A DNA stretch of 64,000 nucleotides from Takifugu bimaculatus (GCA_004026145.2 CP034991.1:186001-250000); one strand, 5' to 3'; shown: positions 12,963-26,112, numbered from the stretch's first letter. Program-made: numbers and translations. Notes: generated from the letters alone by a model not told the origin.

Positions 12963-13290
12963 CAGGGGTGGGCATCGAGGGCCGTATCCAAGCCAGACTT
13001 TCTGTCCTACAGGTAAATAATTTCACCTGGGGTTCCATTTACCTTTGTGAAAGCATTTCCTGCCTGGTAGGATGTAAATCCCGGCTTGAATTCAATCCTC
13101 GAGGATTTGACCTCCTCTGATGGGCAAGTCCAATCCACGAAGGCTGGAATCCAGCCAGGTTTTGCATCCTACCCGGGAGAAACCGCTTTCACCAAGGTAA
13201 ATGAAACCCCAGGTGAAAGTGTTTACCTGTAGGACAGAAAGTCCCAAAAGCTTGGATACAGCCCTCGAGGACTGGATTTGCCCACCCCTG
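12963..13290. mobile_element. Foldback hAT-type MITE with 8-bp target duplication
   Basis: The element begins CAGGGGTGGGCA and ends TGCCCACCCCTG, the terminal form I associate with non-autonomous hAT elements of fish. The two halves are nearly complete inverted repeats of about 145 bp around a short centre near 13107-13127. Shared blocks include ACTTTCTGTCCTACAGGTAA, TTTCACCTGGGG and GTAGGATG, with two small indels. The flanks are ATCCAGAG (12955-12962) and AACCAGAG (13291-13298), 7 of 8 identical, as expected for a hAT target-site duplication. It has no coding capacity and would need a transposase from elsewhere. Confidence 0.87.
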
Positions 13291-13300
13291 AACCAGAGAG

Positions 13301-13347
13301 CCCCCCCCCCCCCCCCCAACCAGAGAGCCCACACACACACACACACA
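13301..13347. repeat. Poly-C run and (CA)n beside the MITE
   Basis: A run of 17 C at 13301-13317 lies between two copies of AACCAGAGAGCCC (13291 and 13318). A short (CA)n follows to about 13347. Confidence 0.85.
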
Positions 13348-14799
13348 AAAATGTCACTTTGGTGATGAGCTTCACGCTTCAGTGTTGATGACGCACGACG
13401 TTTCTGTCGAGCCGACTCCTCGGAGCTGAATTTAGCCTTCGGGTTACGTTGGGTACGGACCGGGCCAAGAGCGGGGAGGAGCAAGGGGAGGTGGAGCTGT
13501 TATCAGAGCGTAGCACCTGGACCAAAGACTGACAGGACGGAGACGTCTGTCCAACACAGAGACAGACACTCGCCAAAGACAAACTTCCCCCAGACACACT
13601 GAATCGTACCGGTTTCTTCTGCAGCTAAAGGTCACCGCGACTCCCCCGATAGGTTCTTTCTCCCTCAATTTATCTTTCTGCCATTCCTTCTAGACTCTTT
13701 CTGTCTCTCCCTGCTACTTCCTCTTTTGTCTCTTTAATCTGATGCCTCTTCTCATCCGCTTTGTACCTGTTGGCTTTTTTTATATTGTTTAGTTTTTTTT
13801 GAATTTCCTGCTGGAACAGCTGTTTGATGCTGCAGAACACTGAATGGTTTGTATTAAGGACAAGTTTGGTAACCACGGGAGCGGCGAACAGTGCTTCAGG
13901 CAAATTTTTAGAAACCTGATTTGGAAAGTCAACGACCTAAAAAAGTGCAGGAAGAGACGCAGAGGTCAAATTGATTATCATATGTCATATTTTCGTCAGA
14001 AAATTGGATTTTACCTATTTTAAGAGCAACACAGTAGGCTGAAATCCACCCTGACATGAACATATGTAAAATTTGAGTCTTTTTCAGTCTCTTTTCTACC
14101 TTCAGAATGTCCCCAATCACTCACATTAAAGCTGAAATGCAAATTGTGTGCATGTTTTAACCAGCATCTTTCCAGCATTACTGAAGCAAAGAAAGACAAA
14201 GCCTATTAAAAAAAATCAACCTCCACTGCAATTTTGACAGTAATGGAAATATGAGGTGGAGAACTTTTCCCCCAGCAGGTGGTCTTTTTAACCTTGAGTT
14301 TAGCAAGGCCACATCAGCATAATGAAATCCAAATTTCACACATCAGTTGGAAACCATCTAAGCTCAACTTTTTTTTAATGATGGTTTAGACGGGAGCAAA
14401 ATAAAAGAACCAGCATGTGCGCCAACCCATAAGATGACATTAAACTGACTAAAGCTTGTCCAACTGCCAGGAACATTCACTGCATAAACGCCTCAAGTAG
14501 CCAGGATAGCGAAAGCACTATGTGGTTCTATTCATGATTTTATTGATAATATGTAGTATTAATCACTGCGCTGCCCATCAGGAATCACCTGTCTAAGAGA
14601 AAACAAACACAACCCTACTCACACATTTTGTGTGCACGAGCCTTCTGCCTGACGAACCTGTCTGCAAACAACACCTATGATGGGCTGTTGTTGCTCTCTT
14701 AACTTTCAGAAACACACCTGTAGACTCCATTGTCTTCACACGTGTCCTGGAGCTTTCACACAGTGTTTCCGTTCTGGAGAAAACATATCGTCTGTTGGA
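13348..14799 (+). other. Intron 1, between MITE and LINE
   Basis: No exon, RNA gene or recognised repeat was found. Open frames on the minus strand between 13379 and 14120 have no family signal. Confidence 0.5.
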
Positions 14800-16150
14800 G
14801 TCTCGTCTTGTCTTCTTCCACTTTATCCAGGAGGGGGTCGCCGGGGCAGCAGCCGAAGCAGAGATGCCCCTCTCCCGGGACACTTCCTCCAGCACTTTAG
14901 GAAGTATTCTGAGGCACCCCAAGGCCAGTCGAGAGGCATAGTCTCTCCAGCGGGTCCTGGGTCTACCTCCGGGCTCTTCCTTGTGGGACATGCCTGGAAC
15001 ACCTACCAAGAGAGGTGTCCAGGGGGCATCCAAAGGATGGAGCAGTGGCTCCCCTCCAAGATCTTCCCGAGTAACTGAGCTTCCTACTTTATCTGTAAGG
15101 GAGTGCTCAACCACTCTGTGGTGGAAACTCATCTTGGCCGCTTGTATCAGTGATCCTGTCCTTTTGGTCATTACCCAAAGTTCATGACTATAGGTGACCC
15201 GTAGACCAAGAGCTTCGCCTTGCGACTAAGCTCTCTTTACCATAACGGTTCAGCACACCGACTGCATAACTGCAAAGGCTGAACCAATCAACCTGTCAAT
15301 CTCATGCACCCTCTTTCCCTCACTCATGAACAAGATTTTGAGATACCTCAATCCCTCAATGTGAGGCGGGACAGTGTTCCATCGCCGGAACAAGAACTAC
15401 ATTGTTCATCCTAAATCCGGGGTTCAATTATTGGTCAAATTCTCCTCTCCAGTACCCTGGCGTAGACCTTTCCAGGGAGGATGAGAAGTGTGATTCCCCT
15501 ATCGTTAAAACACACCCTCCCGTTTTTATAAAGAGATACCACCATCCCGGTCTGCCACTCCAGCGGTGCAGTTCCTGACTGCCAGATCTCATCTCATGGG
15601 CAGATCTCATCCACCCGGGGCCTCGGCACCGAGAAGTTTTCTAACTGCCTCGGCGACTTCGGCTTGAGTGATGGCAGAGTCCACCTCAGAGTCCTCAGGC
15701 TCTGCTTCCTCAGTGGAATCTGTTTTGATGGGATTGAGGAGCTCTATGAAAAATTCCTTCCATCGTCTGACATTATCCCCACTTGAGGTCAGAAGGTCCC
15801 CACTAGCACTGTTTCCCCCTCCTCAGGCGCCGGATGGTTTGCCAGAATTTCTTTTGAGACAGACCGATAGTCATTCTCCCTGGCTTCCCTGAACTCCACC
15901 CAGACTTGAGTTTTTGCCTCCAGGACAGCCGGCGCTGCAGCTTGCTTGACCGGACCCCAACCAGAAAACATAGAGAAATTACCCTCTAGAGGTGAGCCCG
16001 ACTATCTCTAGCCGGTACTTCTCAACCTCCAGCACAAGCTCAGGCTCCTTCCCCCCAGTGAGGTGACATTCCATGTCCCTATAGCCAGAGGTTTGACCTG
16101 AGGATTAGCCATGACTGCCACCCAAACCACATTGTACCCGGCATGTCGGG
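14800..16150 (-). mobile_element. Antisense LINE fragment (reverse transcriptase region)
   Basis: On the minus strand, from 16150 down, the sequence passes from the region before the reverse transcriptase (near 15971-15789, with a degraded DYRSVSKEILANH) into the reverse transcriptase. Near 15550-15430 it reads like SLYKNGRVCFNDRGI then LPGKVYARVLE, matching the LYKKGD, YRGISLL, PGKVYAKVLERR run of fish LINEs. The 3' end near 15000-14800 encodes GRPRTRWRDYASRLA followed by LEEVSRERG, typical of the C-terminal tail of such elements. Frameshifts and stops break it throughout. A copy in antisense orientation inside an intron is common. The exact LINE clade was not assigned. Confidence 0.8.
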
Positions 16151-17809
16151 GAGAAGTTTATTGGATTCAACAGCTTTATTTGCCTTTTCAATCAAACTGT
16201 TAAACTGGTGTGGACCTGCGTTTTATCTTGCTGAGCAAGGAAAAAGCTAAGAATACCCGTGGATGTGTCCTTTACAGATCGTGCACATAATTCATTTGTG
16301 ATTTGTAGCCTTTGATTTCACTGCTTTTGGTAATAAATACCCATCAAGTTGTTCAAATGTGCACAAACACACACATAAACCCTCCCAGGCAGATTAGCCT
16401 CTCAGTGCCAGTGCCATACTTAGACAGTATGAGGTACCTTTGGACGGCTTCCACTTAATAAATGGACAGCCAAGTCTCGGACTCTTACGATAAATTTTTA
16501 TCTTGTCATCTGAATGAGTTGCATGGAACTTTACTGCTCTGTTGAGTTCGCACTTCTCAGCTGCATGTTGGCTACATTGTCCCTTAATTCTCTGTTTGCA
16601 GCATTTCAAGCTAAATCACTCTGGCGTTCCTTGACTTCTTTATGTCCCTCTGTAGGACAGTGGGACCAAACTAATTGGCACGGTATCAGTGACAGACTTT
16701 ATCTCAACTGGCCTGTTTTTGAAAGATTAGGAAGGTAAAGCTTCCATATTGAGCATATGTTCAAATACTGGAAAGCAAAATAAACCAACAAACGAAAGCG
16801 AATTAATTATCTAACAGTAATATAATGAAGAATTCTTTTCCTAAAAGACTGTTTAGTCCTCCTCGTGTCTTCCTGTCTGCGTGAAGCCAATCTTAGTTGC
16901 GTAGCTGGTTGCTACGCTGTTAATCTGGGACCTCAGCCCAGAGGACTAGCTTAAAGCCACCACAGCAGCCAACATCCCACCGCTATTGTCTGCATCTTTG
17001 TGTATGAAGAAATATGTCATCCTAATCCCACACGTGGGCGGTTGGATTCCATGTCAGATTTTTTTTTTTATTATTGAAAAGGGATCTAATGTGCAAAACA
17101 CGGAGTTCTCCATTATGGGTGTCCTGATTTGAATTGCGTAGAGTTGTTGCCTGCGTGTGCACGTGCACGCTTCCCGCAGTGAAAAAAATCTTCCAAAGAA
17201 GGGTCAGTAGCTAAGTGGTGTTAGCTTTGGTTTGTGATGACAGCGGAAAAGCTTTAAAGAAGTAATTTTTATGCCTGAAACACTAATTCAGGTGTTGCAT
17301 TTCCCATACTGTTATTGAGGTGCGTAAAGCTAACCTCTTTATAAGAGTTAATGCAACATGTTCACAGTGACACATCGACAATTGTGTGTGCTGTCACAAC
17401 TTCTTTTTTTTATGATTCATGGTCGCCCCTTGAAAATTACCTGCATCTATATTATTTATGTTAACCCATAATAATAGCAATAATAAATCTGTTATGATAG
17501 CACAACAGATGTTAGCCTTGATCCAACGATTCATTCCATCAGCATTGATCCTTTTTATGCATTTTGTCGTTTTAAACACAGGTTCTGGTCATTCTGGTGC
17601 AACTGTGTATGTGTTTGTGTGAAGTATAGATTGTAACACTATTGTTAACAGGCTGTGTCACTATATCAACTTCACTGAGTGTTTGCATGCGTTAGCAAAT
17701 TAATGTTTACTGAACAGCCCCTGTTGTGTGGAAGGACGTCAGAGGGATCGAATGGCTGAATGTAATGTTTGGTGCTCGTATGTCACCAACATACCCGTGT
17801 ACACACACA

Positions 17810-17848
<39 letters not shown>

Positions 17849-20403
17849 ATCATTTTGCAGTTGTATTATTTAACTGGGAGCCAGCTGCTCAGGGAGAGGA
17901 AGTCTAAAGAAAATGATCCAAGAGTGACTTCAGTGTGTGTGTGTATTGCCTAAAAATGTAATATAATTATTTACAATAATTGAATGAAATATATATTTTG
18001 ATTAAGTTTAAGGGTAAGTGTGTGAAGTGAGATCATTTTAGTTTTAGTATAGATCACTTGGGATCACTGTACAATGTGTGTGTTCTCGTGCTTGTTACAT
18101 AATAAGGACCATAATATGGAATGTTCTTTACTAAGTGAGGACATTTTTGATCCTCACTTCAAGTGAGAAAGTGAGCGGGGACAGTGCAGCTGACTACCCC
18201 TGATTACTCCATTCATTAAATCACATGGAAATGCCCCCTTCCTAAGGGCAGGAGTTACCATAGTTACCAGGGCAATCAGAACCCTGACCAGTGAAGCCGA
18301 TGCAGGAAACACACCTGAACTCCATAAACTGGTGCACTGGTGATGCTGAAAAAGCTGAAAGAGCTGAGCATCTACCAAGACCGGTGATTTTGGTCCCTGG
18401 ATCTGATTGCGTGTCCAACTTTCCTGCAGCAAAAATACAGCAAAAAGTCCTGCCTGTGCACGGCCCCCCCTCTGCACAAATTGTGCCCCACGCACATGTA
18501 GAGGCCTAATGAGGCAGACTGTAAAGGTAATTCAGAAGCCAAGGGAAGTGTGGCGATAAGCGTGTAAGCTGGTGCCACTCACACCTTCAAACTCCACCCG
18601 CCTCTGATCCGAGCTGAGAATCCTGATCATGGCGAGCATGAATACATGTGTAATCAGGCACACGCGATAATGGGATTCTTTGTGAGGACGTACCTGTGAC
18701 GGGGGGGGGGGGGAGTGAGTTGTTTCTAGAACGAGACATAAAACGAGAGAAAGATGGACTTGAATGTTTTAAGCAAAAACACTGTGGCGACAAAATGAAA
18801 AAGGCTGAAACAGATGGAGGACATTTACCTTGGAAAAAACCTCCCACAGCTGTTCACAGCTGCACATTTGACCCGCGAACAAAGCCACAGAGATGTCTTA
18901 CATCCTTCTTTTCAAATGTCTGACAACTTTTTTTTATACTGAGTCTCCAAAGCTGCACTCCTCCGTCTGTTCCTCGTTGTCTGGCTCGAAGATTTCAAAG
19001 AAACTTCCAATCTGTTTGTCACTCTAACTTGAAGACGCTAGCCAAACACCTCGTTTGCAAATTTAATTTGCAAAGTATTACTAAAAACCTTAGGAAATAT
19101 CCCAAACTCCCAGATTTAAACTGTATAATAGCAACACTTAAGAGACAAATAGAACAAATGGCAGACACCTTTTAAAATCTCCAGCTGTCAGAGTTGAACG
19201 AATGCTTTATTTGTCGCACTCACAAGTTTGATCTAATGATCTCAGAGTCTCGCGGCAGGACAACTTGTTAAAACACCAACTTTGCAGCTCAAGAAAAAAA
19301 AGGCTGTTAAGGTTGTCAGTGAAGTTATTCTCCCACCTTTTTTCAATGTATTGAAAAGTTTGTCACCAGTAAAGGAGAGAAGGAAGACTGAGAAAAATCT
19401 ACCTGCAATTTTAAGAACATGTTATTTTGCTCCCTGTGGGAAACAAGATGTTAATGATCTGATAGCCTGAACGTTAATGACGCCACCTCTTTGATATATG
19501 AAGCTTTAGAACTCCTAAATTCCTAACGTGGGTTACGGTTTAAACCAGTTTTATGGAATGCAGTAATTCCTATTCTTCCAACTGGGGTGTGTTGTGTGTT
19601 TTAACAGACATTTGCTTCATGGCGCCACCAGAAGCGTTGTTAAATTTGGTTTGTGATCCAGAATTGACCAACTGTTAAATCGTCCTCATTGTTTATGCAT
19701 TAGAAGGAACAACAGACACCGATGAATCTGATGAGTTACACGATTGCTATTACAGCCTGAATTTAACTGTTCACTGTTTCCGTTCATTACTCTGGAAACA
19801 TTTATGAAAATGACGCTTCGCGGCCATAAACCTCGTTTCTGAAACCATCTGCTCCAGCTGCAACGTTAGATAAATAATGTGCATTAATTACACACCTGCT
19901 GTTTTAGTTTAGCTGGTATTTTAATTCAGAGAATGCACATACTTTGCATTTACGGGCTCTAAATTTACGGAGGATTTAGTGCCTTGTGTTGGTTTGTGAT
20001 GTATAAAGTCCTTGAATGTGGCAGCCAAATCTGAGACTCCAGTCGAAGTTGGATTTAAGTCTTAAAACAAATAAAATGTAGTTGTTTTTAGATGCTGACC
20101 TCAGCTGGCGGCTTTTCTGACATCTTGCTCTCTTAGTTTGCGTGAATTCTCATGTTCAGTCTTTAAATCCTAACCTCAGCCACATATGGGACATTTTATA
20201 CATCCACTGAAAACAAGAAATCATCTTGATAGCCTGCAAAATCAGGACTGCAATGGAAGAGAATTTAGAGTTTAAGAAAAGCCTGAAACAAAACATGCTG
20301 TTCTCTTGCTCTGTGATTAATTCAATTTTGGAATTAGCATATGTTAAAATAAATAAATGTCACCACTTCAAGTATGAAAAGAGTTTTTAATATTTTGGAT
20401 GAA
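16151..20403 (+). other. Intron 1, sparse stretch with one microsatellite
   Basis: It holds a CA tract (17800-17845), a poly-G run near 18700-18712, and a small palindrome at about 18133-18160 containing a GTGAGGAC motif seen elsewhere in the window. No exon or recognised transposon was found. Confidence 0.5.
17800..17845. repeat. (CA)n microsatellite
   Basis: This is a CA tract of about 46 bp with one GT interruption near 17811. Confidence 0.95.
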
Positions 20404-20580
20404 TTTTCCTTCAACCCTGGAGGCCCCTCACAACTGATATGAGACTTAATTGAATAAGTTAAGCAAATAAGTGCTATTAATATTTATAGGTGTGGTATTA
20501 AAATACATTCATATGCAGATGATGATATACTAATTTCATCAAATCCTGGAAATATCTCCATCCATATTTGAGAGGATGAG
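20404..20580 (+). mobile_element. L1-like reverse transcriptase relic with YADD
   Basis: In one frame the sequence reads FSFNPGGPSQLI, a stop, DLIE, a stop, then INIYRCGIKIHSYADDDILI and SSNPGN. The order proline-leucine-like block, GIKI, then (F/Y)ADD and a hydrophobic run ending in SNP is that of L1-type reverse transcriptases. YADD (20512-20523) is the polymerase active-site motif. Two in-frame stops upstream show it is dead. Only about 60 codons are readable. The neighbouring sequence to about 20700 may belong to the same copy but shows no further motif. Confidence 0.62.
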
Positions 20581-21229
20581 AGAGACTTTTACAGCACGTC
20601 CTGCTGCAACATTAAAGCATTAGAGGAAAATTTAAAAGGACAGAACATTTCCATTGTCTCTGGGGTGAGAGACCATCATCAGTCAATCAACTTGTTTGCA
20701 ACTTGATTGTGTTCAGAGCCAGAATGTTAATGAAAGCAGGGTTTTTGGGAGCCCTAAAACAAGGACTGGGTTTGTGCTTTTGTGTGTTGTCACGTTGAAT
20801 AGCAGCGATGGCCTGTTTCCAAGGTCTTTAAATATGTATATGACTGAAAATAGAATGTATTTACTCTGAACATGTTATAAAAACATGTTTGAGCACTCTC
20901 AATCCGCAGAAGGGAGGTCCCGAAAGGGGGAAAAAAAACCCCGAAAATCAGACAAATATGCTCAAAGTGCATTTGTTGAAAGAAACCAAAATCCAGAAAA
21001 TACGGCGTTTAAATAAAAATTTCAAGAGCCTACTCGTCACCTTGCTCACCTCAACATTCACATGTCTGTCATCATCTAGGTAGTTTAGGCGGTCAAAATT
21101 CCATCATCAAGTAGCAAAACCCTGTTGATTCCAGTTACAGACACCTCTTAATCTCCAAGATTTGATCGGGAATTTCAGCCTGCAGATTGTGTGAACCTGG
21201 CAAACAAACCTCTTAAGGGGAAAGTTGAA
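20581..21229 (+). other. Intron 1, unassigned stretch
   Basis: This AT-rich intronic sequence separates two repeat relics. No gene or motif was recognised. Confidence 0.45.
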
Positions 21230-21735
21230 CTCATTCAATCCATCCAGAGCCTGAGCCCAGAACACTCAGCTGTGGCCACATACAACTGTCTTTAAAAGGA
21301 AGAAGCCTTCAGCAGGACCAGGCTAGTAGTAGTGGTAGATGTGGTGGTAGATGTGTAACCAACAACCACTGGAGCGGCACCCCTGCAGCCTCGGCCCACA
21401 GCAGCATCACTGAAGGTTCGGTGACCCGGCTCTAGCCCCAAGCTTTAGTATGGCTGGAGTAATGACTGTCGTTATAGAATCACTGGGCAGCTTTCTCAAA
21501 AGGGAAGGTTTTCAGATTAATCTTAAAAGTAGAGAGCGAGTCTGCCTCCGGTACCGGGACACGGAGCTGGTTTCACAGCAATGATAGCTAAAGGCTCAGC
21601 CTCACATTCTTGAGACGATACGGGGCTATCCGCTTCTCCAGGTATGATGGAGCTCGGTCTCCAGGGGCCTTGTGGGTCAGGGGAAGCATTTTAAAGTCTA
21701 TTCTGGATTTTATAGGCAGCCAATAAAAATGTTCT
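21230..21735. repeat. Diverged teleost dispersed repeat
   Basis: Successive blocks match a dispersed repeat I recall from many fish genomes: GGAAGAAGCCTTCAGCAGGA, then a tail of phrases such as TTAATCTTAAAAGTAGAGAG, GGAGCTGGTTTCACAG, AAGGCTCAGCCTC, and TTTTAAAGTCTATTCTGGAT before GGCAGCCAATA. Block order is preserved although the sequence has drifted. It has no coding capacity. Its class is not known to me. Confidence 0.58.
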
Positions 21736-24700
21736 GATGCTTTGGCGTTTTAAGCTCCTGGAAGCGTCTGAATTTTATCTTATGCCATAGAAGATCTGAT
21801 TTCTGACCCTTTCTCGTTTGCTTCTTTTCACCTCTCTCATATTTCTGTCTCCCGGGTTGTTTCTCATGCGTCTCTGTGCTGCCGGGTGTAAATCTTTCTG
21901 TCATCGGCTGGTCTTTGTGTTGCGTGTCCGGTGTTAACGACCAAACCTGCAGTCTTTTTCTGTCAGATCCATACATGACAGGTCCGCGTGACCTCGTGTT
22001 AACACCGATTGTTCCTCTGTGCAAAAGAGAGCACAGTGACGGGAATTAGTGCGAACCAGAGGCAGAGAGAGTCTCGGGCCGTCTCTTGACTGAGGTGCGG
22101 CCATTTTTAACTTCAGAAATGTTTGTTTTGTTGCACTGGTAATGTGGGGATTTTAAAACGGCTGAAGGTGGGTGAAGATTAAAGGATCATCTAAAGGGAA
22201 TTAATTGGATTTAAGCAATACCTCTTTTTCTGGAAAACAATCTATTCTTTTCTTCAGTGGGTCAGAATGCATCCCTTCATCCTCTACTTTGACTGACTCT
22301 TGGCTTGATCAACCAAACTGAAGGAACTTGAAGTTGGGAACTATTTGGTATTTGTTCTAGGTCTTATACAAAATACCACAGAAATAGAAAGGTGGTATTT
22401 AAAGAAATATGCCACCAATACCGAAAATATCTGTCAGACTGACAAGGTGAGAGAGTCAAAGAGTGTGAACGGGGTTTAGGCTTGTCATCCTTTCCTGCCT
22501 TACCTAAAAAAAAAAAAGGACAAAAAAACAGAGGCTTGTCGGGCTGTTTGGCGGCGTTCAGATCTGACAGAGGCAGCTTAGGGACGCAGCCTTGTCTATC
22601 ATCCAGCTCGCTGACAGACACACACGCAGACAAAAACAGACAGATCCACCCCGGGACAAGAGTGTCATGTTTTCGTACACGTATGACCCCCCATCCCCCC
22701 CAACACCACCCTCTCTGTCTCCATCTCTCCTTTATTCCTTACTAGCGGCTAAAATCCCAGCCATGTTTAATATGTGTGGCTTTACTGACTGTTTAACTGC
22801 TTTGCTGCTAGCAGGCAGCGTACAAAAAAAACGGCCGTCTGTTGAAGACGAGACGGGTAAAAACGGTGAACGGCAAAATTGGAGGAAACAAACATGAGGA
22901 AAGATGCTGCAAAGAGAATAATTTTTCCTCAGATTTCACAGTTACATATTGCATTAGTGAGCGTTTCCTCCCCTCTTACATGCTAAGTAATGCATAATCT
23001 TGCCTTAAGTGTTGAATTTCCCTCATTACTTTACATTGACTTCCTTTTCCAGGTTGCTACAATCCCTCTGCGGGCGCTGCGTTGATTTTAGAGCAGCAAA
23101 TGTGTGGCAGCCGCCTCTCTGAGCTTTGTGTGTCATTGTTTTTTCAGTCACATTCTGCCAGTCAGAGCATTTTATTTATGACTTGGCCGTCAGAAGATTC
23201 ACTGGGATGAGTGGGAATCTATTCAAATCCACGTCTCTGCTTTCACACCATTATTTCATTCTGTAGTTCACATCATATCACCTGTTTTTGTGGGGGGTGC
23301 TTTTTTTTGTCTGTCTGTGTCTGAGGTGGATTATCTTAAGTTCCGGCTTGGTTGTGGGGGAATACAAGAGGAAGGTGAGGTAAAAAGGAAGAGATAGAGG
23401 AAGAGGTGCAGAAAAAACAACTGGTAAGAGAACATTTGTGGGAACTCTTTCAGGAAAGTTCTGCTTATGAAAAAATCTGTTGAATAATAGAAGAGTTTGG
23501 GGGAGTTTGTTTTTTTCTGGCAACAGACACACACGAGATATTTTAGTTCGCCGTCACGGCCGACTCAGACGCTCCGAACAGCCTCCAAAACTTCTTTCCC
23601 TTCAAGCGTCCTCAACGTAGCACAGGAACGCTGACAACAATGGTCAAGTTTGCCTCCTTATGTAAATTTACCAAAGAGAAATGTCTCCGCGTCTGGCAGG
23701 AAATCCTGGGATTTCATCCTTTTTAATGACTTTCGGTGCATCGGTTCTTTACCTTTCATAGCTCACGCAGGTAAATACGCAACGCAGGAGAGCATATCCA
23801 GAGACTGGCCCTGACATATTTGCAGGAATCTTTTTGGCAAGACATGAAGTGAGAGCAACACATGGAACTAAATAATGAGAAAAGAGACAAAGAGAATTGG
23901 CAGCATTTCACCTCCTGTGTTTGGGAAGAACAAATCATATATACTAGAGGATACATCCGCGTAGTAACCGAGTAAATGCTCGCCAAAGACGGTTGGATGC
24001 ATGTTATTAAGATAGACTGGCTGAGCACACGTGTGCACGGGCCTGCATAGTGTTGTAATAAACAGAGAGGTGATAAATAGAACAAAACACACCGGGACCG
24101 ATTAGCGAGAGGGAGAGGAAGGGAAGGGAGACAAAGAAAATAAAGAGATTAAAAACAGAACTGGGAAAAACAGAACAGCCTTGAGAATGAATGATGGAAG
24201 AGGGGCAGAGGGAGTGATGGACTATGGAACGCAGAGAAGGAGGAGATGGAATGGAAACAGCAAAGGGATGGATGAAAGGGAGTGGGAAAGGGGGGAGAGG
24301 AAGAGAGGAGCGGGACGAGTGATAGGAATGATGAGGGAAAAGGAAGGCGGGGCTGTCGGGATGGGAAGGGTGGAGGTTTTTAGATGGTGGAGATAAGACA
24401 GGAACCAATAATCGAGATTAAAGGAAGAGACACTTGGGGAAATGGTTGATTTTTGTTTTCTGTTAAAAGGAGATGAGGAGGTGTTGGAAGAGTGAACATT
24501 GTCCACTCCGCCTCCCCCCCTCCAATTACCAAAACCATCATTTGTAATCTTGAAACGATCTCCAACCCAGCGTGAAACCAGCACGTGAATCTGTCACACA
24601 ACATTTCTCCTGGTGAAAGTGTGAACTTTCATGAGAACTTCCGCTGTCAGCCTTTTGTCTTGTCCCTCCAAAATATTCAGCAGGAGGCAGTGCCACGCTG

Positions 24701-24932
24701 CGCGAATCAATTTTAAAAGAAATTTTACACAAAGGGAGCGTGGCACTATCAGGGATTAAAGAAAATCAGCCAGAAAATCGGGGCAGGGAAATTCTGAGCG
24801 AGGCAAATTCAATTTCAGGCAAAGTCCTCCTAACTCCCCCTGTGACAATTTGGCTTCTTTCCTCTTGTTTTTCATGTGCTCGTCTGAACTCCAGATTAAC
24901 CTCTCCCTCTCTCTTCTCATGTGTCTCCGCAG
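21736..24932 (+). other. Intron 1, last part
   Basis: It contains an A-rich run near 22506-22517 and a purine-rich stretch at about 24090-24400. Open frames there are low-complexity. The intron closes at GTCTCCGCAG (24932) after a pyrimidine tract rich in CTCTC. No other exon was recognised. Confidence 0.6.
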
Positions 24933-25073
24933 GGTGTGGTTCCAGTCAGGCATCAACTTCCTGTCTGTGAAACCTAGCAACCTGGTCGCGTGGGAGATCA
25001 AACAGGAAATGGTGCCAGGAAGCAGCTCCTTGGCGGTGCTGTGCCAAAGGAAGGCCTACTCCACAGCAGAAGG
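24933..25073 (+). CDS. TMEM132-family exon, central ectodomain part 2 (141 bp)
   Basis: The first base completes the arginine split at the previous exon (FTL-R). Forty-six codons follow, then two bases of a glycine codon. Acceptor CCGCAG and donor GAAGG/GTAGGT are good matches. The donor at 25073 was chosen because it gives phase 2 and joins in frame to the next exon; a GT at 25078 would run through a TAG. The peptide VWFQSGINFLSV, PSNLVAWEIKQE, then LAVLCQRK follows the family pattern of strand, W-x-(I/V)-(K/R)-x-E, and (V/L)-x-CQ(R/K). The cysteine in LCQRK aligns with the family cysteine at this point. It belongs to the TMEM132 middle domain. Confidence 0.87.
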
Positions 25074-26110
25074 GTAGGTCTGAGGACAAACCCGTTTTCA
25101 AGACCTCTTTCTTGAGTTTTTATTTTATTTTTCATGAATCTTGGGCACATCAAAATTTGGAAGCATCAGCTCTGGTCCCAACAGATCTGCACTCTCCAGA
25201 ACTGGGTTGAGGTAACGGTTAGGGCGGCGAACATTATACTGGTTTGACCAGTGTGTGACCAGCTCAGGCTGAGAACAACTGAAGCAAAAGGGTTATAAAT
25301 GCGCCCAATTTTCATTTATTCCTGTTGTTTGAGACACGCGGGGCTTTTGTTCGGCAAGCCAGCAACATCCTCAAGTGATATTGCTTACTCCACTTCCTGC
25401 TCCTTCAGATACATAAGAGCTGTCCACTCGCAGCAGCATCACAGCCACTGAAATATGCACATACATGCATGAGCGCGACTCAGAATCCACAACGAAGTTT
25501 GGGGATTTTCACAAGTGCGCACCAATGTTCTCCTTCCCGATCAACACCGACAGTTGTGATGGGAATGAACTAGATTTCTCTCCGGTTGACTGGCCGAATA
25601 TGCTAAAAAAATAAAAACTAACACTGCGGATTTGCAGAGAAACGGGCATAAATCGCAGAGACGCAAGATCTTGGTGATTGTAGATCTGTACGGGGGAAGC
25701 TCAGCCGGTCCACACTGAGCCGCTCCCACTGCTCAGGTCCTTGTACCGTGTCAACAGCAGCACGCACAGCAGAGTTTCACTTGAACGCTCAGGAGTGTGA
25801 ACAAGAAAGATGAATTGTTTCATCCAACTTCTCAAACCATTCACTGTCCAAAGAAAAGACACAAGCTGAGGCCAAAAGGTCAGCGCTCTATAACATTCCC
25901 CTGCACAAATCGGTTCCTTAATTCTCATAAACGAGCCCTCCAACTGAATTCGACCTGGTGCTGATGTCCTAGTGTTGCTTTCGATGATACCTTTGATCTG
26001 AAGGTTGTGCTCCATCCCACAGCTGCTTAAAGGTTTTGTCTGCACATACTGAGAGTTTTGAGAGCAGGATTGTGCTGTTGGACGGGCTCGTTCATTTTTT
26101 TTCTCTCACG

Positions 26111-26112
<2 letters not shown>

